A stretch of DNA of 64,000 bases from Calothrix membranacea FACHB-236 (GCF_014696315.1 NZ_JACJPX010000003.1:1-64000), one strand, 5' to 3'. Positions 52,842 to 63,185 are shown, counted from the stretch's first letter. The notes: generated by a model from the sequence alone, not told the origin. A program made the numbers and translations.

Positions 52842-54026
52842 ATGGTCATATTAGGTAATGTGCTTAATGAATTTAAAAATTGTACACAATTACAGTACAA
52901 TGGCAAGTTAAATCTTCAAAGCGCAAAAAATCACAAATGGAGCTTTTATTATCGTCTAGGGCGAATAATTTGGGCATCAGGGGGGATTCATCCCTTTCGT
53001 CGTTGGCGAAGACAAATGGCGCAAAACTGTCCGGAAATTGATGTAGATAAGATACGTTTAAGTTCTCAAGACGTAGCAATTGAATATTGGGATTATCGGC
53101 TTTTAGAAATTTTATATAAAAAACAAAAAATTCAAAGAGAGCAATTTCATAATATTGTAGAACATACAATAGCAGAATTATTTTTTGATTTAGCTCAGGA
53201 GTCTGATTTTTCAGATTTAACTTGCAATCGTAGCCAAGAATTGATTGTAGAAATGCCCATGAGCTTTACCAGTGCAGATGTCTCTTTAAAACAGATGCAT
53301 GATTCGTGGAAGATTTGGTCAGAAGCAGGTTTAGCAAATTTATATCCTGATTTAGCACCTATAATTCGTAAGCCAGAACAACTCCAGCAATTAGTAAGTC
53401 CAGCTGTTTACAACAACTTTGTAAACTTGATCAATGGGAAATATACACTGCGAGATTTAGCGATAAGAATGAAGCAGAATCCATTACCCGTTGCTCGCTC
53501 ATTACTGCCTTATATACTTAAAGGTATTATTGAACTTATAGAAGTACCTGACTTACCATTAACAGTTGTTGAAGTTCAGAAGAATTCTACACCAGTAACG
53601 CCTCAAAAGCCCAATGCACCATTGGTAGCTTGTGTAGATGATAGCCCCCAAGTTGGGAAACTTTTAGAAGAAATTATTACTTCGCATGGGCTAAGATTTA
53701 TCAAAATTCAAGATGCTGTACAAGCTTTACCAATTCTCATTCAGAATAAGCCAGACTTAATTTTCTTAGATTTAATGATGCCTATTGCTAGTGGTTACGA
53801 AATCTGCACTCAGTTGCGTCGAATTTCTGCCTTTGCTCACACACCAATAATTATCCTCACAGGTAATGATGGTCTTTTAGATAGAGTTCGCGCTAAAGTG
53901 GTTGGCTCTACAGATTTTATGACTAAACCTGTAGCTAGTGATAAGGTAATGGGTATTGTACGCAAGTATTTACCTATCCCAGCTTCCTCAACCAAGAAAA
54001 ACGCCCCTCCAGTTAATAGTCTGTAA
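52842..54026 (+). CDS. pixG: PatA-type response regulator (PixG-like)
   Basis: First gene of the chemotaxis operon, 394 aa. The N-terminal 240 residues form a PATAN/DUF4388-like domain (FYYRLGRIIWASGGIHPFRR, then LANLYPDLAPIIRKPEQLQQ and LRDLAIRMKQNPLPVARSLLPYI), as in PatA and PixG. The C-terminal receiver has CVDDSPQVGKL, phospho-acceptor Asp310 in IFLDLMMP, IILTGNDG and Lys in FMTKPV. In Synechocystis PixG acts in phototaxis through type IV pili. Followed by CheY, CheW, MCP and CheA genes on the same strand, though a 542-nt gap separates it from the next gene. Confidence 0.88.
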   Translation: MVILGNVLNEFKNCTQLQYNGKLNLQSAKNHKWSFYYRLGRIIWASGGIHPFRRWRRQMAQNCPEIDVDKIRLSSQDVAIEYWDYRLLEILYKKQKIQREQFHNIVEHTIAELFFDLAQESDFSDLTCNRSQELIVEMPMSFTSADVSLKQMHDSWKIWSEAGLANLYPDLAPIIRKPEQLQQLVSPAVYNNFVNLINGKYTLRDLAIRMKQNPLPVARSLLPYILKGIIELIEVPDLPLTVVEVQKNSTPVTPQKPNAPLVACVDDSPQVGKLLEEIITSHGLRFIKIQDAVQALPILIQNKPDLIFLDLMMPIASGYEICTQLRRISAFAHTPIIILTGNDGLLDRVRAKVVGSTDFMTKPVASDKVMGIVRKYLPIPASSTKKNAPPVNSL

Positions 54027-54568
54027 TGCAAGTATTACTCTTAAGTAAGTACCTGTTTTTACTGGCTTATGAGACTGCATATAATCAAAAAAATTATTAA
54101 ACCCAAATTTTTCACCCAAAACAATTAGCTAACTCTTTAGCTGAAAGATTTTCCGGCTTTTTAAACTTATATTAAACTCTGATAATTCTTAAAGAGGGTG
54201 ATGTTTTCAGGACTTAATGACTTGATAAACCAATTTATAGATTATCCCAGTTCTAGCAATATTTTCAGATCTGACACGGGTAAAATTTGATGTGCCCCAA
54301 AAAATCGGTTACTTACCAAGCCAGAGTTAAAGTCTTACACCCTGCAATATCATTTATGAATCGAATTCAAAATTAACCTATCAATCTAGCAAATTTTTCT
54401 GAAAAGCTAGTTGAATATAACAATCAAATATATCTTCTTGATCAAAATTAATGCTTAGTTTTGGTCTTTAAGTGCTTTTTCTGAGGCTAATGTAGGAAAA
54501 ATGCATTAGCTTGATAAAAGCCAAATTTTTTGTTGAAAATCACAGTAGAACTTTAATAGGAAATTAAT
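54027..54568. other. Spacer between pixG and the CheY gene
   Basis: AT-rich, no ORF over 40 codons of protein-like composition, no obvious terminator. A second promoter for the downstream four genes is possible. Confidence 0.45.
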
Positions 54569-54934
54569 ATGAATACTGTTTTAGTTGTTGAAGATGGTTT
54601 GACTGACATGGAAATTATCAGTACTTACTTGCAACAGGCAGGATATTATGTCATGAGTGCCAAAACTAGTGAAGAAGCTCAATCCCAAATAGACAGAACA
54701 AAGCCTGATGTCATATTCCTTGATGTAATTTTGCCTGGTAAAAGTGGTTATGAAATTTGTAGAGAACTAAAAACTAATCCTCAAACTAGTAACATACCCG
54801 TAGTTTTTTGTTCGACTAAAAATAATGATGTAGATAAAGTCTGGGGTAATATGCTCGGAGCTGAAGCTTACTTATCAAAACCTGTTGATCGCAAAGAATT
54901 AGTAGAAACTTTACAGCGATTAATTAATCATTAG
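54569..54934 (+). CDS. pixH: CheY-like response regulator (PixH-like)
   Basis: Single receiver domain, 121 aa. Acidic residues in LVVEDGLTD, phospho-acceptor Asp52 in IFLDVILPG, Ser/Thr switch in VVFCSTK and Lys in AYLSKPVDRKE. Its place between the PatA-type regulator and CheW matches pixH. It should carry phosphate from the hybrid CheA to the pilus motor machinery. AATAGGAAA before the ATG is the ribosome site. CheW follows 62 nt later. Confidence 0.92.
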   Translation: MNTVLVVEDGLTDMEIISTYLQQAGYYVMSAKTSEEAQSQIDRTKPDVIFLDVILPGKSGYEICRELKTNPQTSNIPVVFCSTKNNDVDKVWGNMLGAEAYLSKPVDRKELVETLQRLINH

Positions 54935-54996
54935 TCCGAGGAATTGAGGAATAAGTAAACAGACAATAAATATCACATGACAAAGGAAAAATTATT

Positions 54997-55470
54997 TTGG
55001 AAACCAAACAAAAATTTTTAAGTTTTAATTTGGGAGCCAAGGATATAGGTGTAATTCAACTACAGCATATCACTGAAGTTTTACAAATATCATTGGCAGA
55101 AATCTGCGGTGTTCCTCAAATGCCTAATTGTGTATTGGGTATTTACAACTGGCGTGGCGAAATGCTTTGGTTAGTTGATTTAGAGGAGATGCTAGGGTAT
55201 TCTTCACTGTTACAAGGCTCCCATTTAGTTGCCAAAATGATGGCGATTGTTATAGAAAATGAGGGTAAATCTTTAGGTTTATTGGTACGTCAATTGACGG
55301 ATATTGAGTGGCTAAATACTCAAGAAATGAAAACACCCTCTGCGGAACTGTTTTCGCCAGCACTGTCACCATTTTTACAGGGCTACTTTATTAGCCCTAA
55401 TGAAGAGATGATGTTTACCTTAGATGCTTTAACAATTATCCAAGCTCCTATATGGGGTAATCATAATTAA
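54997..55470 (+). CDS. pixI: CheW-like coupling protein (PixI-like)
   Basis: Scaffold joining the chemoreceptor to CheA. A CheW domain of 157 aa beginning FLSFNLGAKDIGVIQLQHITEVL and including MPNCVLGIYNWRGEMLWLVDLEEML, the family's most conserved region. The start is TTG 54997 with AAAGGA about 11 nt upstream; an ATG 20 nt earlier is in another frame and no in-frame ATG precedes the domain. The MCP gene follows after 104 nt. Confidence 0.9.
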   Translation: METKQKFLSFNLGAKDIGVIQLQHITEVLQISLAEICGVPQMPNCVLGIYNWRGEMLWLVDLEEMLGYSSLLQGSHLVAKMMAIVIENEGKSLGLLVRQLTDIEWLNTQEMKTPSAELFSPALSPFLQGYFISPNEEMMFTLDALTIIQAPIWGNHN

Positions 55471-55574
55471 AATTTGGTAATTGACAAGAGAAATTATTCT
55501 TTCGATTACCAGATTTTTATTTTCAATTGGAATCTAGAAAATTATTACTAATTAAACTTAGTGAGGGGTGTAAA

Positions 55575-58500
55575 ATGAAATATTATGGCAGTGCCCAACC
55601 CAATAGTAATGCTGTTAATAAAAAAGAAGCCTTAGAAAATCAAAATGGTAGTCCGGAAATAGCCGGTATTGCTAGCGATGAATTGGATTTATTAAATGCA
55701 GTATCTCAGGAATTTAAAAGTTGGCGACAGCAACTACAAAGTATTTCTAGCCAATTACGTCAAGCGCCAGATCTGGATACACTACTGAAAGTTACTGTTA
55801 CACAAGTTAGGGAAAAAATTCTTAGCGATCGCGCCTTGATTTATCAGTTTACTACCTCTGAGAATGGTACTGTTTTAGAAGAATCGATCAACAGAGGTTG
55901 GACACCCACTCTCGGTGAAAATCTACCAGGTATTACCTTTGGTTTATATGAGAGTCAAGAGTATTTAGAACCTGTAGTTATTAATGATATTACACAGCTT
56001 CAAGTTACACCCTATCAACAACAACTTTTAGAAAAATTTCAAATCCAAGCTTGTTTAAGCTTACCAATTGTAGTTAACGAGCGCGTGTGGGGCTTGCTAG
56101 TAGTAAATCATTGTGCTGCTGCTAGACAATGGCAAGAAGTAGAAATTACCTTACTGTCTCAAGTTACTACAGAAATTGCCTACAGAATTCAAAGCTTTAC
56201 CTCCGAAAAACAAACCCAGCAGGAAATATTAGCACAGAAATCTATCGTTAAAGTTATTGATAGAATTCTCAATCTATCATCTATAGATAAAATATTTCAG
56301 ACAACTACTCACGAAATCCGTCAATTCCTCCACTGCGATCGCGTTGCGGTATATCGCTTCCGTCCCGACTGGAGTGGTGAATTTGTATCTGAATCTGTAG
56401 GGAATGCTTGGGTAAAACTAGTATCTCCAAATATGAATACTGTTTGGGAAGATACTTACTTACAAGAAACCCAAGGTGGACGTTATGCTAAAGGCGAAAG
56501 TTTAGCTGTTAATGATATTTATCAAGCCGATCACTCTCAATGTCATGTTGAGATTTTAGAACAGTTTGAAATGAAAGCCTATATCATAGTTCCAGTTTTA
56601 TCGGGACAAAAATTATGGGGTTTATTAGCAGCTTATCAAAATTCTGGCCCGCGTAATTGGCAACCTTGGGAAGTTAATTTTCTCACAGAAATGGGCTTAC
56701 AATTTGGTGTTGCTATTTCCCAAGCTGAATATTTAGAACAAGTACAAGCTAAAAATGAGCAGCTGACACAAATAGTTGAACAAGAAAAAACTTTAACTAA
56801 AATTGCCAACCGCATTCGCCAAACATTTGATACAGAAAGTATCTTTAAAATTACTACCCAAGAAGTTCGCCAATCTCTGCGCTGCGATCGCGTTGCAGTT
56901 TATCGTTTTAATGCTAACTGGGGTGGTGAGTTTATTGCAGAATCAGTAGGTCATGGTTGGGTAAAACTGGTAGGGCCGGATCTAAATACTGTCTGGGAAG
57001 ATACCTACTTGCAAGAAACTCAAGGTGGTAGATATGCTAAAGGCGAAAATTTGCTGGTGAAGGACATTCAGCAAGCGGGATTTTCTGCTTGTCATTTGGA
57101 AATTTTAGAGCAGTTTGAAGTTAAATCCTGCATGATAGTTCCTATTTTCTTAGGAGAAAAATTATGGGGATTATTAGGAGCTTATCAAAACTCAGAAACT
57201 CGTGATTGGAAAAACTGGGAGGTTAACTTTTTAGCACAAATCGGGTTGCAATTTAGTTTAGCTAAATCACAAATCGAATATTTTGATCAGGTACGAGTTA
57301 AATCTGAAAAATTAGCTCAGATTGCCGAACAAGAAAAAGCCTTAACAAAACTAGTGGATCGGATTCGCCAATCTTTAGATGTGGAAGAAATCTTCAAAAC
57401 ATCAACACAAGATATCCGGCAATTACTCAAATGCGATCGCGCCTGTATCTATCGCTTTAACCCCGACTGGAGTGGGGAATTTGTAGCTGAATCAGTAGCT
57501 CATGGTTGGGTAAAATTGGTAGGCCCTGATAAAAAAACTGTCTGGGCAGATACCCAATTACAAGAATGTGCCCAAATTGGTAAATATCAGAAAGGTGATA
57601 CCTTCTTCACTAATGACATTTACACTGCTGGACATTCAGCTTGTCATATTGAAGCATTAGAGAAATTTGAAGTTAGAGCTTATGTGACAGTGCCTATATT
57701 CTTTGGGGAAAAACTTTGGGGATTATTGGCAGTTTATCAAAATTCTGGGCCTCGTGAGTGGGAAGAATCAGAAATTAGCTTGTTAGGTCGGACTTCTGAC
57801 CAGTTAGGGTTAGCATTACAACAAACTGAGTATTTGCAACAAGTACAAGCACAGTCGGCACAATTAGCTGAAGCAGCCGCCAGAGAAAAAGCCGCTAAAG
57901 AGTTATTACAACAGCGTTCTATTCAACTTCTGACAGCACTCAGGCCGGCCCTCAATGGTAACTTGACGGTACGCGCACCTATTACAGAAGATGAGCTAGG
58001 TACAATTGCTGATGCTTACAATAATACCCTGCAAGCACTCCGGCAGATTGTTATTCAGGTACAAGCAGCAGCTCAACAAGTTTCCCAAACTTCCGATACT
58101 AGCGAAGCATCATTAGTTGGACTTACGCAATTAGCCAACCAACAATCCCAAGAAATGGCTGCAGCCTTGAATGATATTCAACAAATGGTTGACTCAACAA
58201 AAGCTGTGGTATCCAATGCTGAATTGGTACAAGTTGCAGTTAAACAAGCTAACCAAACTGTCGAGTCTGGTGATGCTGCGATGAACCTGACTGTACAAGC
58301 TATCCAAGGAATTCGTGAAACTGTTGCCCAAACTAGTAAAAAGATTAAACGCCTCAGCGAATCTTCGCAAAAAATCTCGAAAGTGGTGAACTTAATTAGT
58401 AATTTTGCTACCCAGACAAACGTTCTAGCTTTGAACGCCGCCATTGAAGCTACCCGTGCAGGTGAATATGGCAAAGGTTTTGCAGTGGTAGCTGATGAAG

Positions 58501-58892
58501 TTCGTTCTTTATCTCGCCAGTCAGCCGCAGCCACTATCGAAATTGAAAAGTTAGTGCAAGAGATTCAAGCAGAAACCGGTGAAGTAGCAGTGGCGATGGA
58601 AACAGGTATTCAACAAGTTGTAGAAGGTACAAATCTTGTTAATGATGCCCGCCACAATTTGAACGCCATTGTGAGTGCAACGGCTGAAATTAGCCAATTA
58701 CTCCAACGTATTACTGAAGCTACTCAAAAACAAATGTCTCAATCTGTGACAGTAACTTCAAGTATGAAAGATGTCGCAGAAATTTCTCACAAAACTGTTG
58801 CAGAATCTCATGAAATCGCAGCTGTTTTCCAACAATTATCGGGAATGGCAAAAGAACTATTAGCAACTGCAAGTAAGTTTAAGGTTAATTAA
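55575..58892 (+). CDS. pixJ: Photoreceptor MCP with four GAF domains, three of CBCR type (PixJ/PtxD-like)
   Basis: Soluble-looking methyl-accepting chemotaxis protein, 1105 aa. Start at ATG 55575, backed by GAGGGG 7 nt upstream; the frame is open to a TTG at 55527. GAF1 (about 55-205) lacks a chromophore cysteine. GAF2, GAF3 and GAF4 each carry Cys-His at a canonical bilin-binding site (Cys323, Cys506, Cys690) and the WxDT tryptophan of red/green CBCRs (Trp291, Trp474, Trp657). No DXCF second cysteine. GAF4 reads [15 protein letters not shown] where the others read [19 protein letters not shown]-like segment (785-835) precedes the signalling hairpin ([20 protein letters not shown]). No membrane helix is seen. 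Confidence 0.93.
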   Translation: MKYYGSAQPNSNAVNKKEALENQNGSPEIAGIASDELDLLNAVSQEFKSWRQQLQSISSQLRQAPDLDTLLKVTVTQVREKILSDRALIYQFTTSENGTVLEESINRGWTPTLGENLPGITFGLYESQEYLEPVVINDITQLQVTPYQQQLLEKFQIQACLSLPIVVNERVWGLLVVNHCAAARQWQEVEITLLSQVTTEIAYRIQSFTSEKQTQQEILAQKSIVKVIDRILNLSSIDKIFQTTTHEIRQFLHCDRVAVYRFRPDWSGEFVSESVGNAWVKLVSPNMNTVWEDTYLQETQGGRYAKGESLAVNDIYQADHSQCHVEILEQFEMKAYIIVPVLSGQKLWGLLAAYQNSGPRNWQPWEVNFLTEMGLQFGVAISQAEYLEQVQAKNEQLTQIVEQEKTLTKIANRIRQTFDTESIFKITTQEVRQSLRCDRVAVYRFNANWGGEFIAESVGHGWVKLVGPDLNTVWEDTYLQETQGGRYAKGENLLVKDIQQAGFSACHLEILEQFEVKSCMIVPIFLGEKLWGLLGAYQNSETRDWKNWEVNFLAQIGLQFSLAKSQIEYFDQVRVKSEKLAQIAEQEKALTKLVDRIRQSLDVEEIFKTSTQDIRQLLKCDRACIYRFNPDWSGEFVAESVAHGWVKLVGPDKKTVWADTQLQECAQIGKYQKGDTFFTNDIYTAGHSACHIEALEKFEVRAYVTVPIFFGEKLWGLLAVYQNSGPREWEESEISLLGRTSDQLGLALQQTEYLQQVQAQSAQLAEAAAREKAAKELLQQRSIQLLTALRPALNGNLTVRAPITEDELGTIADAYNNTLQALRQIVIQVQAAAQQVSQTSDTSEASLVGLTQLANQQSQEMAAALNDIQQMVDSTKAVVSNAELVQVAVKQANQTVESGDAAMNLTVQAIQGIRETVAQTSKKIKRLSESSQKISKVVNLISNFATQTNVLALNAAIEATRAGEYGKGFAVVADEVRSLSRQSAAATIEIEKLVQEIQAETGEVAVAMETGIQQVVEGTNLVNDARHNLNAIVSATAEISQLLQRITEATQKQMSQSVTVTSSMKDVAEISHKTVAESHEIAAVFQQLSGMAKELLATASKFKVN

Positions 58893-58990
58893 TGGGGATT
58901 GGGGAATAGGTAATGGGTAATGGGTAATGGGGAATGGGTAATGGGGACAAATACTCAAACCCAAACCCCAAACACCAAATAGCAAATAAT
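58893..58990. repeat. STRR array between pixJ and pixL
   Basis: GGGGATT and GGGTAAT units start at the pixJ stop codon and fill most of the 106-nt spacer, followed by CAAACCC/CAAACAC units. Confidence 0.88.
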
Positions 58991-58998
58991 TTAAATAT

Positions 58999-61900
58999 AT
59001 GACTATAGATAATGATATTCGCGAACAGGGATACATCTATTTTTTGGCTGAAGCTCCTGAATTATTACAAATTATTGAACAAGAAATATATACATTAGCG
59101 GAAAATTTTACTATAGCTAAAGTCCATGAATTAATGCGGGCAACTCACACAATTAAAGGGGGAGCCGCAAATGTGGGTTTAGAGAGTATTCAAACGATTG
59201 CCCACTCTTTAGAAGATGTATTTAATGCTTTATATAATCCCAATGTTGTTATTGATTCACAATTACAAACATTAATATTACAAGCTTATGAATGCTTAAG
59301 TTTAGCACTCACAGCAGAACTAACAGGTTGTGATATCAATAGTGAAGAACTGCTGCAGCGAGCTGCTTCTGTATTTGTACATTTACAAGAAAAACTAGGT
59401 GATGCTTTTGGTGCTGAGGCGCATATTCCTACTTCTGAAGAATTAGGATTTGATATTGTTCAGTCTATCTTTGAGGTAGGGGTAAAACAACGCATAGAAA
59501 GTATTACGGAAGCTTTAAATAGTAATATTGATAGTGCAGAATTTACAAATTTACTGCGGGAGCAAGCTGAGATATTTATTGGTTTAGCAGAATCTTTAAA
59601 TCTACCTGGTTTTGGCGCGATCGCCCAAACAATTCTGGCAGCGCTGACAGCTAATCCCCATCAAGTATATCAAATTGGTGAAGCTGCTCTCGCTAATTTA
59701 CAGCAGGCACAAGCAGCAGTATTAGCTGGCGATCGCACTTCTGGCGGAGAACCTAGTTTAGCTTTACAAAATTTAGCTAAAGTAGTTACAGATGAGTTAA
59801 ATACAATTACAAATATATCTATTCCACACAACGATTTACAAAATCAAATTAAGCAATTATATAAATTTTTAATTATATCTGGTAATCTCAAAAAACAGCC
59901 TCTCACCCCAGCCCAAGCTAAGTTTTATATTCAAGTTGTTCGCTATATTTTTGGCTGGTTTAATCATTATCGAGAAATTCCTCAAGAAGACTTGAGTTTG
60001 TCTTTATTAGTAGCATCGGAAGATGAAGACTTACTTACTTATATTGAACATTGGTTAAGTCAATTTTTAGATTATCTCCAAGAGGTAGAAGATAGCCAGA
60101 GTCTTCGTCTTTACCGCCAAGGAGTGATATTATCTATTATTCTCGCTGTCTTGAGATTTTACTACTCGGAACAATCACTGAATGGTGATAGTTCTATCAT
60201 CCCAACATTGCAACAACAAATTGGTAAACTAGCTCAAACTTATAAAAAATATCCTCCTGTCACAGCCCAAGAAAAAAACTGGCTTGATAATCCTAAGCTA
60301 CAACAACTATTAGTATTTAAAGAAATATCTTCCCAGCCAGCTATCACAGAAGCTGATAACTTACTAGAAAAAATTTGGGGAGGAGAAGTTAATTTAAATT
60401 CTACCTATGAAATTGTTGAGACTACTGAAAATCTAGAAACGCCGAAATTTTCCCAAACTCCCCCGGAACAGGTAACAGTTACTTCCATAGCTGTGCAGGA
60501 ACCAGCAGTTACAGATATTTCTAGTTCTGCTATTGATATTCATCAAGAAATAGAAGATAAAATTTCCCATTCTTCTCAGAAGAATTCGCGGCATCATGCT
60601 TTTGTGCGAGTTAATACAGAAGGATTACAACGCCTCAATTACTTGGCTGGAGAATTATTAATTAAGCAAAAACAGCGGATATTACAAGACGAACAAGTTA
60701 AAGAAATTATTGAGCAATTAGTACAGCGGCTTAACAGACAACAAAGTATTTTAAGCCAACTGGGTGATTTACCTTTACAGATGCAGAGTGCTGTCTTACA
60801 GCATAAAGAAAACTTTACACCTGTAAAATTTGATGCTTTAGAAATGGATGTATATACAGAATTTCAGATGACGTTGCATGAGGCTATAGAAGAAACCTTG
60901 CAACTACAAGAAATTACTGAATCTTTAGATTTATTACTAACGCAAGCTAATCAACTGAGTGAGAAAAAGCAGAGATTAACGCTGAATATTATCGATAACT
61001 TAGTGGAAGCCAGGATGTCGCCGTTAGGCAATATCATGAATCGATTCCCCCAAATGGTGAAAAAAATGGGGAATGTGTATGCCAAGCTAGTAGATTTTAA
61101 AGTCAGTGGGACTGATGTACTAGTAGATAAAGCGATCGCGGAAAAACTCTACGATCCACTATTACATTTGGTACGTAATGCCTTCGATCACGGTATTGAA
61201 ACAACACAAGTTCGCCAATCTCTGGGTAAACCAGAACAAGCTGTAATCGAAATTTCTGCCTATCATCAAGGTAGCCAAACTGTGATTGAAGTTAGGGATG
61301 ATGGTCAAGGTATAAATTTAGAGAGAATTCGCCAAAAAGCTGTTGAACTAAATCTGTTAGCTGATGTTTATCACCCAACTGAATCAGAAATTCTCGATTT
61401 GATGTTTTCACCTGGATTTTCTACGGCTGAACAGGTGAGTGAAATTTCTGGACGTGGTATGGGTTTAGATATTGTACGTTCACAATTACATGCGCTCAAT
61501 GGCTCAATTTCGGTTAAATCATTTCCTAACCAAGGCACAAAATTTATACTTAAAGTTCCTTTTTCTATGACTACAGATAAATTAATGCTGGTGCAAGCAG
61601 ACGGTGTTTTTTACGCCTTGCTGTTAGATAACCTGGAAAAAATCATAATTCCTTCAGAGCAGCAAATCAAAGAATTTGATGACAAAAAAGTACTGTACTA
61701 CAATACAGAGCAAGAGCAGCGCATGGTAAGCCTCAGCCGAATTTCTGATCTCATGTATTATCATGGCGCGCTACTCAATAATGTTAATCTTAACAATACC
61801 CAAACTCCTTATGACACAGGAATTACCCAACAACCTGTGTTATTGCTGCGGCGAAATCAAGAAATGTTTGGCTTAGAAGTTGACCAAATTATTGGTGAAC

Positions 61901-62604
61901 AAGAGTTAGTAATTAGACCTTTGGGAAATGCGATCGCTCCACCAAAATATATTTATGGTTGTAGTAGTTTAGCTAACGGCACTCTCATCTTAGTAATCGA
62001 TCCCACACTGTTGCTTGAGTCTTATGAAATGCAAGCTACCCTAGAGAGTAGCATCCCATCAACCGCTTATTTAGCAAATAAAGCAGCTTTAAGCTTATCA
62101 AGTGTAAATTCTAACTCTACACCCCTATTAGCTGCTTCTCCTGTTAGCAACACAACACCAACCCAGGTTAGCCAGTCCACATTAGCTACTCCCAAGTCAT
62201 CGGCTGTGCTTTTAGTGGTAGATGATGCTATTAGCCTCCGGCAAACTATTTCTTTAACATTGCAAAAATCTGGCTATCAAGTATTACAGGCACAAAATGG
62301 TGTGGAAGCTTTAGAACAATTGCAAAGACATCCAGAAATTAAAGTGGTAATTTCTGACTTAGAAATGCCACGTATGAATGGGTTTGAGCTTTTATCTAAT
62401 GTCCGCCAAAGCCCAAATTTAGCAGATTTGCCAATAGTAATTCTGACTTCACGCAGTGCGGAAAAACATCGCCAGCTAGCTCAGGCTTTAGGCGCAACTG
62501 CTTACTTAACTAAACCCTATTTGGAAGAAAGTCTAATTTCTTTAGTTGAAGATTTAAGTAGCAAAAGCCAGGATAAGTCCAATAATTTAATCATGAGTAA
62601 GTAA
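58999..62604 (+). CDS. pixL: Hybrid CheA-type histidine kinase (PixL-like)
   Basis: Central kinase of the photosensory pathway, 1201 aa. Hpt domain at the N-terminus with phospho-accepting His50 in ATHTIKGGAANVG. A second helical, Hpt-like region without histidine lies at about 145-250, followed by a long linker. Dimerisation and linker helices include NLVEARMSPLGNIMNRFPQMV. The ATPase domain shows LLHLVRNAFDHG (about 723), DDGQGINL and GRGMGLDIVRSQL (about 817). CheW-like domain about 857-1010. The C-terminal receiver has Asp1120 in VISDLEMPR. This domain order is that of cyanobacterial PixL/PilL-type CheA. No CheB or CheR gene is adjacent. Operon closed by the terminator at 62682. Confidence 0.94.
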   Translation: MTIDNDIREQGYIYFLAEAPELLQIIEQEIYTLAENFTIAKVHELMRATHTIKGGAANVGLESIQTIAHSLEDVFNALYNPNVVIDSQLQTLILQAYECLSLALTAELTGCDINSEELLQRAASVFVHLQEKLGDAFGAEAHIPTSEELGFDIVQSIFEVGVKQRIESITEALNSNIDSAEFTNLLREQAEIFIGLAESLNLPGFGAIAQTILAALTANPHQVYQIGEAALANLQQAQAAVLAGDRTSGGEPSLALQNLAKVVTDELNTITNISIPHNDLQNQIKQLYKFLIISGNLKKQPLTPAQAKFYIQVVRYIFGWFNHYREIPQEDLSLSLLVASEDEDLLTYIEHWLSQFLDYLQEVEDSQSLRLYRQGVILSIILAVLRFYYSEQSLNGDSSIIPTLQQQIGKLAQTYKKYPPVTAQEKNWLDNPKLQQLLVFKEISSQPAITEADNLLEKIWGGEVNLNSTYEIVETTENLETPKFSQTPPEQVTVTSIAVQEPAVTDISSSAIDIHQEIEDKISHSSQKNSRHHAFVRVNTEGLQRLNYLAGELLIKQKQRILQDEQVKEIIEQLVQRLNRQQSILSQLGDLPLQMQSAVLQHKENFTPVKFDALEMDVYTEFQMTLHEAIEETLQLQEITESLDLLLTQANQLSEKKQRLTLNIIDNLVEARMSPLGNIMNRFPQMVKKMGNVYAKLVDFKVSGTDVLVDKAIAEKLYDPLLHLVRNAFDHGIETTQVRQSLGKPEQAVIEISAYHQGSQTVIEVRDDGQGINLERIRQKAVELNLLADVYHPTESEILDLMFSPGFSTAEQVSEISGRGMGLDIVRSQLHALNGSISVKSFPNQGTKFILKVPFSMTTDKLMLVQADGVFYALLLDNLEKIIIPSEQQIKEFDDKKVLYYNTEQEQRMVSLSRISDLMYYHGALLNNVNLNNTQTPYDTGITQQPVLLLRRNQEMFGLEVDQIIGEQELVIRPLGNAIAPPKYIYGCSSLANGTLILVIDPTLLLESYEMQATLESSIPSTAYLANKAALSLSSVNSNSTPLLAASPVSNTTPTQVSQSTLATPKSSAVLLVVDDAISLRQTISLTLQKSGYQVLQAQNGVEALEQLQRHPEIKVVISDLEMPRMNGFELLSNVRQSPNLADLPIVILTSRSAEKHRQLAQALGATAYLTKPYLEESLISLVEDLSSKSQDKSNNLIMSK

Positions 62605-62647
62605 TGGTTAATATTTAGTTCCAAGTTGGCGCTTAATTTCTGAATTG

Positions 62648-62670
62648 TACAGGTATAAGCAATACCTGTA
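62648..62670 (+). terminator. First hairpin after pixL
   Basis: TACAGGTAT and ATACCTGTA form a perfect 9-bp stem with a 5-nt loop. Only a short AT-rich stretch follows, so it may be an RNA-stabilising hairpin rather than a terminator. Confidence 0.5.
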
Positions 62671-62681
62671 GTATATTAATT

Positions 62682-62725
62682 ATGAGTAGGGACGCGCTGG
62701 TGTGTGTCCCTACTCATGTATTTTT
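62682..62725 (+). terminator. Strong intrinsic terminator of the pix operon
   Basis: ATGAGTAGGGAC pairs perfectly with GTCCCTACTCAT across a 12-nt loop and is followed by GTATTTTT. It lies 78 nt downstream of pixL. Confidence 0.85.
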
Positions 62726-62953
62726 CGCCTTATCTTTTCAACCAAGTATAAATACTAGGAGCCTTAAATCATTAGTAGAAAATAAAGTACATTTTGCCTG
62801 TTCCTAGTTCCCTGCCTAATCGAGTAATTTTACAATTACTCAACCTTAGGCTAGATGGTAATTTGAGTTTTCACAGAGCTATTGCAGTGAGAAGTCAATA
62901 ACTGTTAAGTAACAAAAACCTATGGAGCTTTTTGATAGATGATTAATCATATA

Positions 62954-63066
62954 AGGGACTTGCAAGTAAAAAAACATTCCATTGCTATTGTTGACTGTTG
63001 ACTGTTGACTGTGAACCGTCAACAGTCAACGACTTAAACGGAATAATTTATTTTTTGGAGTTCCCT
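62954..63066. mobile_element. MITE-like element with AGGGACTT ends, copy 2, carrying an STRR hairpin
   Basis: Ends AGGGACTTGCAAG and TTGGAGTTCCCT match those of 19656-19719, as do the next bases TAAAAAAACAT and AATTTATT. Its middle (62989-63030) holds three TTGACTG heptamers opposed by CCGTCAACAGTCAAC, so a repeat hairpin has grown or inserted inside it. The rest of 62726-63172 has no gene. Confidence 0.7.
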
Positions 63067-63185
63067 AACTCATTAGTTTCTCAGTGAGGATGGTATTGAT
63101 TGATGAGAGCAACCGTGGGTACGTCAGGAACATCTGGTTAGTTATTGACGCTGCGCTGTACTAGTATTTTTCAGGAGGAAGACAA

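Noticed and set aside
55527-55574. TTG start for the MCP
   Set aside because: ATG 55575 has a strong ribosome site (GAGGGG) that lies inside the would-be extension.
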